Assembly (NCBI GenBank): GCA_051878795.1 | Contig: JBJEKU010000010.1 | Location: forward strand, 31,301-95,300 | Reading direction: 5' to 3' | DNA: 64,000 nt | Origin: W1P20-047 sp051878795 | GTDB taxonomy: Bacteria; Actinomycetota; Coriobacteriia; Coriobacteriales; Eggerthellaceae | Made by a program: the position numbers and the translations under genes | Part shown: one piece after another, positions 9,315-17,800 of the stretch | Layout of the letters: the number at the start of each line of letters is the position of its first letter | Numbering within the stretch: position 1 is the stretch's first letter | Notes under the pieces: model-generated | Databases searched by the model: none | Seen by the model: only the letters and a program-made list of their open reading frames with translations | Told to the model about the DNA's origin: nothing

Positions 9315-10778
9315 GTGTCGAACAGTGTGGATTCTGGATATCAATTCGTTGACCTCTCATCTGCAGAGGCTATTGAAAAACATGCGGAGAAGCTTCAGGG
9401 GATGACCTTTCGCGAGGTAATTGATTTGGGAATCGTTCCTGAAGGAGTGTCTCGCGAATACAACAGTAAGCGCTATAAGGGCGGGATGGGAACCTTGATT
9501 GAGGAGCGCTTCTTTGGTTACAAGGCGAATAGCGTTCAAGGGCCTGACTTCGAGGAAGCTGGCGTGGAACTGAAAGTGAGCTGCTTCGACGTCAAGAAAG
9601 ATGGTGGCATTGCGGCAGGCGAACGTTTGGTTCTGACCATGATTCCGTTCGATAGCCCTATTGAGGATGACTTCTATGAGTCTCACGTATGGGAGAAGAG
9701 TGCGAATATCATGCTCGTGTATTACGAACGTAATCGAGACATCGACTCTTACGACCAGGTTATCAGGTATACATCGTTATTCACTCCGCCTGCGGAAGAC
9801 TTGAAGATCATTGAAGACGATTACAAGAAAATCGTTCGGCTCATTCAAGAAGGTCACGCTGAAGAACTCTCTGAGAGTATGACCACGTATCTTGGTGCGT
9901 GTACGAAGGGGTCAACTGCTGCGACCATGTGGGTCGATCAATTCTATCCTCCTCATTCCAAAGCAAAGAAGCGAGCCTTCTGTTTTAAGCGGCAGTATAT
10001 GGATTTCGTCCTCCATCACTACATCATGAAGGAAGCCAGCGACTCGGAAGCGATTCTGTCAAGTGCCGAAGAGCTATCCGAGATGTCCTTTGAAGAATTG
10101 GTTCTTTCGAAGATCGACTCTTACGTGGGAAAGAGCGACCGAGAGCTTTCCCATGAACTTGGAATAACTTATTCGGGTAACAAGGCGCAGTGGACGAGGA
10201 TTACTTTTGCCATGCTTGGCTTGAAAGGGAATAAGGCGGAAGAGTTCGAGAAGGCGAACATCTCTGTTCGTACGGTTCGCGAAGAGGAATCCGGAAGGAT
10301 ACGTGAGTCGCTTTCCCTGAACACGATAAGCTTTTTGGATTTGGTGGATGAAGAATGGGAAGAGGCTCCACTTCACGAATACTTTGAGGAAACAAGATTC
10401 TTGTTCGTCGTTTTCAGAAAGCAAGGAGGTGAGTATGTCCTTTCTGGCGCACGATTCTGGTCGATGCCTCAAGAGCATATCGATGGGCCTCTGCGCGATT
10501 GCTGGCAGAGAACCCAGAACATTGTAAGGACCGGGGTCGAACTTGCCGTGGTTCCTTTCGGTGATTCCGACCGCGTTGAGAACAATCTTCCAAAGAAGAG
10601 CGACAATCCCGTTGCTCACGTGCGACCGCATACGTCGAAGGCTTGGTATCGCTTCGAGGACGGCTCAACGAGGGGCCACTCTCCCCAATTCGGGGATGAG
10701 CTTCCTGATGGACGTGAAATGACCAAGCAGAGCTTCTGGCTGAACAACGACTACATTCACTCGATTATCAGCTCGTAG
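9315..10778 (+). CDS. Sau3AI/MutH-type restriction endonuclease (type II, predicted GATC)
   Basis: 487 residues from a GTG with GGGAG six bases upstream; in-frame TTG (9282) and ATG (9303) are weaker. The size matches Sau3AI (about 490). The N-terminal domain carries the MutH-type catalytic set: KGGMGTLIEERFFGY with Glu63/Glu64, then Asp78, Glu85 and Lys87 in PDFEEAGVELKV. Residues about 250-487 form the second, MutH-like but non-catalytic domain known in Sau3AI as the allosteric DNA-binding half. The cytosine-C5 methyltransferase follows after about 100 bp, completing a restriction-modification pair. GATC specificity is inferred from the family. AT-rich codon use indicates recent acquisition. 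Confidence 0.88.
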   Translation: MSNSVDSGYQFVDLSSAEAIEKHAEKLQGMTFREVIDLGIVPEGVSREYNSKRYKGGMGTLIEERFFGYKANSVQGPDFEEAGVELKVSCFDVKKDGGIAAGERLVLTMIPFDSPIEDDFYESHVWEKSANIMLVYYERNRDIDSYDQVIRYTSLFTPPAEDLKIIEDDYKKIVRLIQEGHAEELSESMTTYLGACTKGSTAATMWVDQFYPPHSKAKKRAFCFKRQYMDFVLHHYIMKEASDSEAILSSAEELSEMSFEELVLSKIDSYVGKSDRELSHELGITYSGNKAQWTRITFAMLGLKGNKAEEFEKANISVRTVREEESGRIRESLSLNTISFLDLVDEEWEEAPLHEYFEETRFLFVVFRKQGGEYVLSGARFWSMPQEHIDGPLRDCWQRTQNIVRTGVELAVVPFGDSDRVENNLPKKSDNPVAHVRPHTSKAWYRFEDGSTRGHSPQFGDELPDGREMTKQSFWLNNDYIHSIISS

Positions 10779-10880
10779 TGAAGAGTCCCTCCATTGGGAC
10801 GATGGATATCGATCTTTCGGACTTCGATCGGATACAATGCACAGAGGAAAAGTGGAGCACACAGCAGCGATTGGAGAAAC

Positions 10881-12146
10881 GTGAGCTCAAAAATCAAGGT
10901 TGCCGAGCTTTTTGCCGGCGTTGGCGGTTTTCGCCTTGGATTAGAAGGATATTCGAACCCTGGTCATCCCGAATTCGAAATGGAGCCCGCTGGGCCGTTC
11001 CAGACGGTCTGGGCGAATCAGTGGGAGCCTCCTGGAACAGAAAGACGCCAGTTTGCGGCGCGTTGCTATAAGGAGCGCTTTGGCGAGAAAGAGCTCGTGG
11101 TCGAGGATATCAACAAGGTGCTTGACCAGTACGAAGCGGGGGAAATCGACATTCCCGATGTTGACATGGTTGTCGGTGGCTTTCCCTGTCAGGATTATTC
11201 GGTAGCGAAATCCCTCTCAAACGCTCGCGGCATCGAAGGCAAGAAGGGTGTTCTTTGGTGGGATATCGAACGCTTCCTTGCCTTGAAGCAGCCTCGTTTT
11301 GTTCTTCTGGAAAATGTGGACCGATTACTGAAGAGTCCTGCTTCGCAAAGAGGTCGTGATTTTGCGATTATGCTTTCTTGCCTGTGCAATCTTGGATATG
11401 CGGTTGAGTGGCATGTGGTGAACAGTGCTGAGTATGGCTTCAGTCAGCGCCGAAAGCGTGTATATATCTATGCGGAGCGTACTGAGGAGAAATGGAATCT
11501 GAAGGAGAGGATAGATTACGGGGTGCTTGCAAGAGCGCTTCCCATCGAATCTCCTTCGCAGACAACGCTCTTCGGTATTTCGAAAGACCCCTATGAGGTT
11601 TCACAGCATTTTGGCGAAGGCTTGAAGAAATCGCCTTTCGAAACCGGGGGAGTATGCCAGAACCATGAGGTTGTCACCTATCAGGTTGTGGAGAGGTACG
11701 GCGGTAAGCGAATGACCCTAGGTGATGTCCTTGTCAGCGAGATGGAAGTACCGGGTTCATTCTATATTTCAGAAGATCAGCTTGAGAAATGGGAATACCT
11801 AAAAGGCGGTAAGCGAGAAAAAAGGGTCAACAAGAAGACAGGTTATGAGTATTACTACTCAGAGGGGTCTATGGCTTTTCCCGATGCAACCGATAAGCCG
11901 TCCCGAACTATATTAACAGGGGAGGGGGGTTCTGGTCCTTCGCGCTTCAAACATGTGATCAAAACGGAAAACGGCAGATATCGCAGGCTTGTGCCTGATG
12001 AGTTGGACCAGTTGCAAGGTTTCCCCAAGGGTTGGACGAATACCGGCATGACTGATGGGAATCGTGCTTTCTGCATGGGCAATGCGCTGGTAGTGGGAGT
12101 GCCCCATTTAATCGGATGCGAGATTGCAAAGCAGCTGCGGGGGTAG
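10881..12146 (+). CDS. DNA (cytosine-5-)-methyltransferase, partner of Sau3AI-like enzyme
   Basis: 421 residues from GTG 10881, which has GGAG just upstream; the longer frame from 10794 lacks a ribosome site. All C5-methyltransferase motifs are in order: I (LFAGVGGF, residues 10-17), IV (GGFPCQDYS, catalytic Cys about 103), VI (LENVD, about 144), VIII (QRRKRVYIY, about 189) and the C-terminal motifs with RRLVPDELDQLQGFP and MGNALVVGVP. Between VIII and IX is the variable target-recognition region. By analogy with M.Sau3AI it should make GATm5C and protect host DNA from the neighbouring nuclease. It uses S-adenosylmethionine. Confidence 0.92.
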   Translation: MSSKIKVAELFAGVGGFRLGLEGYSNPGHPEFEMEPAGPFQTVWANQWEPPGTERRQFAARCYKERFGEKELVVEDINKVLDQYEAGEIDIPDVDMVVGGFPCQDYSVAKSLSNARGIEGKKGVLWWDIERFLALKQPRFVLLENVDRLLKSPASQRGRDFAIMLSCLCNLGYAVEWHVVNSAEYGFSQRRKRVYIYAERTEEKWNLKERIDYGVLARALPIESPSQTTLFGISKDPYEVSQHFGEGLKKSPFETGGVCQNHEVVTYQVVERYGGKRMTLGDVLVSEMEVPGSFYISEDQLEKWEYLKGGKREKRVNKKTGYEYYYSEGSMAFPDATDKPSRTILTGEGGSGPSRFKHVIKTENGRYRRLVPDELDQLQGFPKGWTNTGMTDGNRAFCMGNALVVGVPHLIGCEIAKQLRG

Positions 12147-12281
12147 CACCATCAATCAGCAATGCAGTTTAGCCTCCATACATGGTGAAAAACGTATATG
12201 GTCTATTGAAGCCGGTAATGCAGGTTCTATTCAATAAGTTCAGGAGGTCTACGGAATCAGGGAAAGGAATAGGAGGGTGAG

Positions 12282-12887
12282 ATGGATGCTTTTGAAAAAG
12301 GAAGTAACCCAAGAGCGGAAGATGAGAATGGGCTTCCTCAGCCTCAAGAATACGATAAGCCTCTTGTTACGGCCTTTGATTATTATTCCGATGAGTACTC
12401 TGAGGCTGCAACGCTTGATGAAGCAATAGAAATGAGGGGCTTCAAGGCGATGCTCGAAGATGTAGTCCCGGGAGATTTCGATAATCCTTCGACTGATATG
12501 GAGAAGCGTGGGGTTGTTGAACTCTGGGCGGATTATCTCTGGAAGGTATCCGATACTCGCGATGTCGATGGAGAGCGGCTTGCGGATAGCGTTAATGAGG
12601 GAGACTGGCTGAAGGTTGATATTGATGACACCGAAGAGTATGGACCAGATTTCCTGTTTTCCACTTTGGACGATAAGCGCCTTCCGTTTTCTGCCTACCG
12701 TGATTACGACGACAGATTCCTATGCAAGGAGTTCGAAAAGCTTGAGGGTGGGCAGAGGCTGATACTTCGAGTTCGGGAGAAGATATGCTTTGGTGGGACT
12801 TGCGCGCCTCATGATCCGGATACGAATTGGCATATTTACACATGCAAAGCCGACGTATACAGAATCTCAGAGAAATCTGAAGGGTAA
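12282..12887 (+). CDS. Acidic hypothetical protein of the restriction island
   Basis: 201 residues, ATG preceded by AGGAGG at five bases. Strongly acidic (many Asp and Glu throughout), with Tyr/Trp-rich stretches such as FDYYSDEYSE and WADYLWKVSD and a short Cys pair in CFGGTCAPHD near the C-terminus. No membrane segment or signal. I do not recognise a family. It lies 135 bp after the methyltransferase, shares the island's AT-richer codon use, and may be a passenger or accessory gene of the restriction system. DNA mimicry is imaginable from the charge but is not supported by anything more. Confidence 0.6.
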   Translation: MDAFEKGSNPRAEDENGLPQPQEYDKPLVTAFDYYSDEYSEAATLDEAIEMRGFKAMLEDVVPGDFDNPSTDMEKRGVVELWADYLWKVSDTRDVDGERLADSVNEGDWLKVDIDDTEEYGPDFLFSTLDDKRLPFSAYRDYDDRFLCKEFEKLEGGQRLILRVREKICFGGTCAPHDPDTNWHIYTCKADVYRISEKSEG

Positions 12888-12947
12888 TTTGAATTTTCCC
12901 TGACGTTTCGAGCGCTGGAAAATGACAGCTTTTGTTAATGAATCAAA

Positions 12948-12978
12948 AGCAGGGGCCCGGAATGACCGGACCCCTGCT
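12948..12978 (-). terminator. Rho-independent terminator for UPF0210 gene (possibly bidirectional)
   Basis: A 13-bp stem (AGCAGGGGCCCGG with CCGGACCCCTGCT, one G-T wobble) and a five-base loop. On the minus strand it runs into TTTTGATT, so it ends the UPF0210 gene and may also stop read-through from the island. Confidence 0.8.
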
Positions 12979-13004
12979 GTGCTGTTTGCGGTATGGGAAT
13001 ATTG

Positions 13005-14369
13005 CTAGTTCTTCAGCGAGTTCAGCGGTGCGGGGAAGCGGCCGCCGCGATGGGCGAACACGTCGCCCGCATGGGTGTTCACGGGCATGATGGGGGCGTA
13101 ACCCAGAAGGCCGCCGAAGTTCAGGGTCTCGCCCGCCTGCTTGCCGATTGCGGGGATGACGCGCACGGCGGTGGTCTTGTTGTTGATCACGCCGATGGCG
13201 GCTTCGTCGGCGATGATGCCGAAGATGGTTTCGGGGGTGGTGTCGCCGGGGATGACGATCATGTCCAGGCCGACGCTGCAGACGCAGGTCATGGCTTCCA
13301 GCTTCTCCAGGGTCAGCACGCCTGCCTCGGCAGCGCGGATCATGCCAGCGTCCTCCGAAACGGGGATGAATGCGCCGGAAAGACCGCCGACGCTGCTCGA
13401 TGCCATGACGCCGCCCTTCTTGACTGCGTCATTGAGCATGGCGAGCGCCGCGGTGGTGCCGGGGCCGCCGCACTGGCCCACGCCGATTGCCTCCAGGATC
13501 TCGGCTACGCTGTCGCCCTCTGCGGGGGTGGGGGCCAAGGAAAGGTCCAGGATACCCTGCATCACGCCCAGGCGCTTGCTTGCCTCGCGCGCCATCAGCT
13601 CGCCGGCGCGGGTGATTTTGAAGGCGGTGGACTTGATCGCTTCGGCGATGGAGGTGAGGTCCGCATCCTTGGGCATGTTGGCCAGAACATTGCGTACTAC
13701 ACCGGGGCCGGAAACGCCGACGTTGATCACAGCGTCTGCTTCGCCGCTACCATGGAATGCGCCTGCCATGAAGGGGTTGTCTTCGACGGCGTTGGCGAAG
13801 ACGACCAGCTTGGCTGCGCCGATGCACTCGCGGTCGGCGGTTGCCTTCGCGGTCTCGATCACGGTGTTGGCCATCTGCCAAACCGCGTCCATGTTGATGC
13901 CTGCGCGGGTTGAGCCCACGTTCACCGAACTGCACACGCGGTCGGTTACCGCCAGGGCGTGGGGGATGGACTGCATCAGCTTGCGGTCTGCGTCCGTTGC
14001 GCCCTTCTGCACCAGAGCGGAGAAGCCGCCTACGAAGTCGACACCCACTTCCTTGCCCGCACGATCCATCGCCTCTGCAATGGGGGTGAGGTCGGTCGCG
14101 TCGGTTGCGCAGCAGATCTCTGCGATGGGGGTGACCGAAATGCGCTTGTTCACGATGGGGATGCCGAATTCGCGTTCCATCTGCTCGGCAGTGGGAACCA
14201 GCTTTTCGGCGGCGGTAGTCATGCGGTCGTAGACCTTGTTCGCCATGGTCTTGATGTCGCTGTGGGTGCAGCTGCGCAGGTTCAAGCCCAGGGTGATGGT
14301 ACGGATGTCCAGGTTCTGCTTGCTCACCATCGCAAGCGTTTCGGCGACTTCGGCCGGCGTGATCTGCAT
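13005..14369 (-). CDS. UPF0210 (DUF711) family protein
   Basis: 454 residues, full length for UPF0210, with AAAGGGA seven bases before the ATG. Recognisable family segments include TITLGLNLRSC near the N-terminus, GVSGPGVVRNVL, GVMQGILDLSLAPTP and a C-terminal GRFPAPLNSLKN. The fold is related to pyruvate formate-lyase-type barrels, but the reaction is unknown. In many genomes an ACT-domain protein (UPF0237) is encoded directly upstream; none is seen here. A TATAAT on the minus strand at 14443-14438 is the likely promoter. Confidence 0.92.
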   Translation of the reverse strand: MQITPAEVAETLAMVSKQNLDIRTITLGLNLRSCTHSDIKTMANKVYDRMTTAAEKLVPTAEQMEREFGIPIVNKRISVTPIAEICCATDATDLTPIAEAMDRAGKEVGVDFVGGFSALVQKGATDADRKLMQSIPHALAVTDRVCSSVNVGSTRAGINMDAVWQMANTVIETAKATADRECIGAAKLVVFANAVEDNPFMAGAFHGSGEADAVINVGVSGPGVVRNVLANMPKDADLTSIAEAIKSTAFKITRAGELMAREASKRLGVMQGILDLSLAPTPAEGDSVAEILEAIGVGQCGGPGTTAALAMLNDAVKKGGVMASSSVGGLSGAFIPVSEDAGMIRAAEAGVLTLEKLEAMTCVCSVGLDMIVIPGDTTPETIFGIIADEAAIGVINNKTTAVRVIPAIGKQAGETLNFGGLLGYAPIMPVNTHAGDVFAHRGGRFPAPLNSLKN

Positions 14370-14875
14370 GGCATATCCCTTTCAAGAGAACGGGAGGGCG
14401 TACCCTCCGCAGTTGCGTTTGTAAAGACTGACGTTTCATTATAGCCGCCATTTGCGCGAACGCGGTGTTCGCTTGCGTGCCTTGGGGAACAAGGGGCCCG
14501 CATCCGCAGCGTGCGGACCCTACGGTTCTTTCCCGCTCTTTTCCAGGATCCCCTTCCTTCCTACGGAGATGGTTTGTTCGAAATGCCCTCCAAGGCAGGT
14601 TTTCCCCAAGAAACGGGCTCATTCGCTCATTTTCCGACAGGAAAAAGCTCTTGTATGGCGCCCGATATGCCCATGATTCGAGGTTCCGATTGCCGAATTA
14701 ATCGTACAAAGCCCCGAAACTGTTGGGTTTCACGGTAGTTTTTTCTTCAAAACGCTTTCAAAGGCGGAGGTCTTTTGTGAATGAAACCTTAAAAATCCCT
14801 GAAATAGCCTAAAATGTAAGGGTTGCTTTTTCGTCTTCCGTGCGAGGAAGGCCTAAAAACGAGAGAAAGATTGAT
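14370..14875. other. Intergenic region, 506 bp, two divergent promoters
   Basis: It holds the minus-strand TATAAT at 14438-14443 for the UPF0210 gene and an AT-rich stretch at 14760-14820 with a TAAAAT box for the activase gene. Short open frames in the middle lack ribosome sites and coding character. I see no RNA gene. Confidence 0.45.
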
Positions 14876-17800
14876 ATGGAGCAAAGCCTGCATATTGGCA
14901 TCGACGTGGGATCGACCACCGTCAAGCTCGCGATCCTCGACGATGCCTGCGAAATCAAGTACTCCATCTACCAGCGCCACCATGCGGACGTCCGTGCGAC
15001 TATCGTGGAAGTCCTGAAGAAGTGCGCCGCCGAATTCGGCGAAGAGCGCATGACCGTGGCGATTACCGGATCGGGCGGCCTGCTTCTGGCCCAGTGGCTT
15101 GATATCGCGTTCATCCAGGAAGTCATCGCCAGCAAGACCGCTGTCGAGACCTTCATTCCCCAGACCGACGTCGCCATCGAATTGGGCGGCGAGGATGCGA
15201 AGATCATCTACTTCGACAACAGCATCGAACAGCGCATGAACGGAACCTGCGCGGGCGGTACCGGCGCCTTCATCGACCAGATGGCGGCCCTGCTGGATAC
15301 CGACGCTGCCGGCTTGAACGACTTGGCAGCGAAGCACACCATCCTGTATCCCATTGCAAGCCGTTGCGGCGTCTTCGCGAAAACCGATGTCCAGCCGCTT
15401 CTGAACGAGGGCGCGAAAAGGGAAGATGTCGCCGCTTCCATCTTCCAGGCGGTCGTGACCCAGACCATTTCCGGCCTGGCATGCGGCAGGCCCATCCGTG
15501 GCCATGTCGCCTTCTTGGGCGGCCCCTTGCAATACCTGCCCGAACTGCGCAGACGCTTCTACGAGACGCTCAACCTCGATGACGATCACATCATCGTCCC
15601 CGAGAACGCCCACCTGTTCGTTGCCGCTGGCTGCGCGGTCGCGGGCGCAAAGGAGGCCAAGGTCGAGCGGCTGAACGATATCGTCGACCGTTTGGAAGGC
15701 ATCGGGAATATCCAGGGCAGCGAAGTCGTGCGCCTTCCCCCTCTGTTCGCCGATCAGGCCGAATACGACGAATTCAAGCAGCGCCATGCGGCAGAATGCG
15801 TGAAGCGCACTCCTCTGGAAACCTATGAGGGCAAGGCGTTTCTGGGTATCGATGCCGGTTCCACTACCTTCAAGACCGCGCTTGTTGCCGAAGACGGCAG
15901 CCTGCTGTGGTCCTTCTATACCAATAACAAGGGCGATGTATTGGGAACCGCGAAGGCCGGTATCGCCAAGCTCTACGATGAGCTTCCCAAGAACGCCGAT
16001 GGCACTCCCAAGGTGCAGCTGGGCCATGCGACCGTGACCGGTTACGGAGAAGGCCTGCTGTTGGAGGCCTTGCGCGTCGACTCGGGCGAAATCGAGACCG
16101 TCGCGCATCTGCGCGGCGCCCAGGAAATGCTCCCCGGTGTGGAGTTCATCCTGGACATCGGCGGCCAGGACATGAAATGCCTGCGTGTGAAGGACGGCGT
16201 GATCGACAGCATCATGCTCAACGAGGCATGCTCTTCGGGTTGCGGTTCCTTTATCGAGAGCTTCGCTTCCGGCCTGAATCTGGAAATCGGCGAGTTCGCC
16301 GAAACTGCCAATTCTGCAGAAAACCCTGTTGACCTGGGAAGCCGTTGCACGGTGTTCATGAACAGCCGTGTGAAGCAGGCGCAGAAGGAAGGCGCCACCG
16401 TGGGCGATATCGCTGCGGGCCTGGCGATTTCCGTCATCAAGAACGCCCTGTTCAAGGTCATCAAGATCCGCGACCCGCATGACGTGGGCGAAAAGGTCAT
16501 CGTGCAGGGCGGCACCTTCTTGAACGATGCCGTGCTGCGTTCCTTCGAGCAGCTTTCCGAAGTGAATGCCGTGCGTCCCGATATCGCGGGCAACATGGGC
16601 GCCTACGGCGCAGCGCTCCTGGCGCGCGACCGTTACGAATCCTGCGTGCGCCGCAGCGGCCACGATGCGGTTTCCACCCTGCTCACCCCTGACCAGCTGG
16701 ATGCGCTGCATCCCACCCATCGCACTACCCGTTGCAAGGCATGCGAGAACCACTGCCTGCTCACCATCAACGACTTCGGCATCGACGAGGCCACGGGCAA
16801 GCACCGCCGCTTCATCACCGGCAACCGCTGCGAGCGTGGCGCCGGCGTGTCGAAGGGCCAGAGCGAGGTTCCCAATCTGTTCGATTACAAGAGCCATCGC
16901 CTCTTCGATTACCAGCCGCTTTCCGCCGAGCAGGCGACCCGCGGCGTAGTGGGCATCCCACGTGCGCTCAACATGTACGAGAACTATCCCTTCTGGTTCA
17001 CCTTCTTCACCAGGCTGGGCTTCCGCGTGCTCATTTCCGATCCCACCACGAAGAAGACCTACGAAGAGGGTATCGAGTCCATCCCGTCCGAAAACGCCTG
17101 CTATCCTGCGAAGATCAGCCACGGCCATGTGATGAACCTGATTGCCAAGCGCCCCGATTTCATCTGGATGCCCTGCGCCAAGTGGGAGCGCCAGGAAGAC
17201 GAAGGTGCCGGCAACCACTATAACTGCCCCATCGTCATGAGCTACTCCGAGTCGCTTCGCCTGAATATCGATGAGCTGCAGGAAGAGAACATCCCCTTCC
17301 TGAATCCGTACCTGCCTTACGACAAGAAGGAGAAGCTGAAGAAGCGCCTGTTCGTGGAGCTGGTGCAGGAGCATCCCGAGATCATGGGCAAGCACGCCGC
17401 CGCACCCACCCAGCAGGAAATCAACGCTGCGGTGGATGCTGCCTGGGAAGAAGACGTCCGCTTCCATGATGACATGCGCGCGAAGGGCGAGGAAACCCTG
17501 CGTTGGATGGAGCAGACCCACACCCACGGCATCGTGCTTGCGGGCCGTCCCTACCATATCGACCCCGAAATCAACCACGCCATCCCCGAACTGCTCACCA
17601 GCTTCGGTTTGGCCGTGCTCACCGAAGACAGCATCGCGCATTTGGGAACGCTCGAGCGCCCCATCCGCGTGGTCGACCAGTGGATGTACCATACGCGCCT
17701 GTATGCAGCCGCCAAGGTTGCCACCCAGCGCGACGATTTGGACCTGATCCAGCTCAACAGCTTCGGCTGCGGTCTAGACGCCCTGACCACCGACCAGGTG

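Noticed and set aside
14789..17692. 967-codon open frame on the minus strand
   Set aside because: It lies opposite the activase gene and mirrors its codon bias; it has no ribosome site or recognisable domain.
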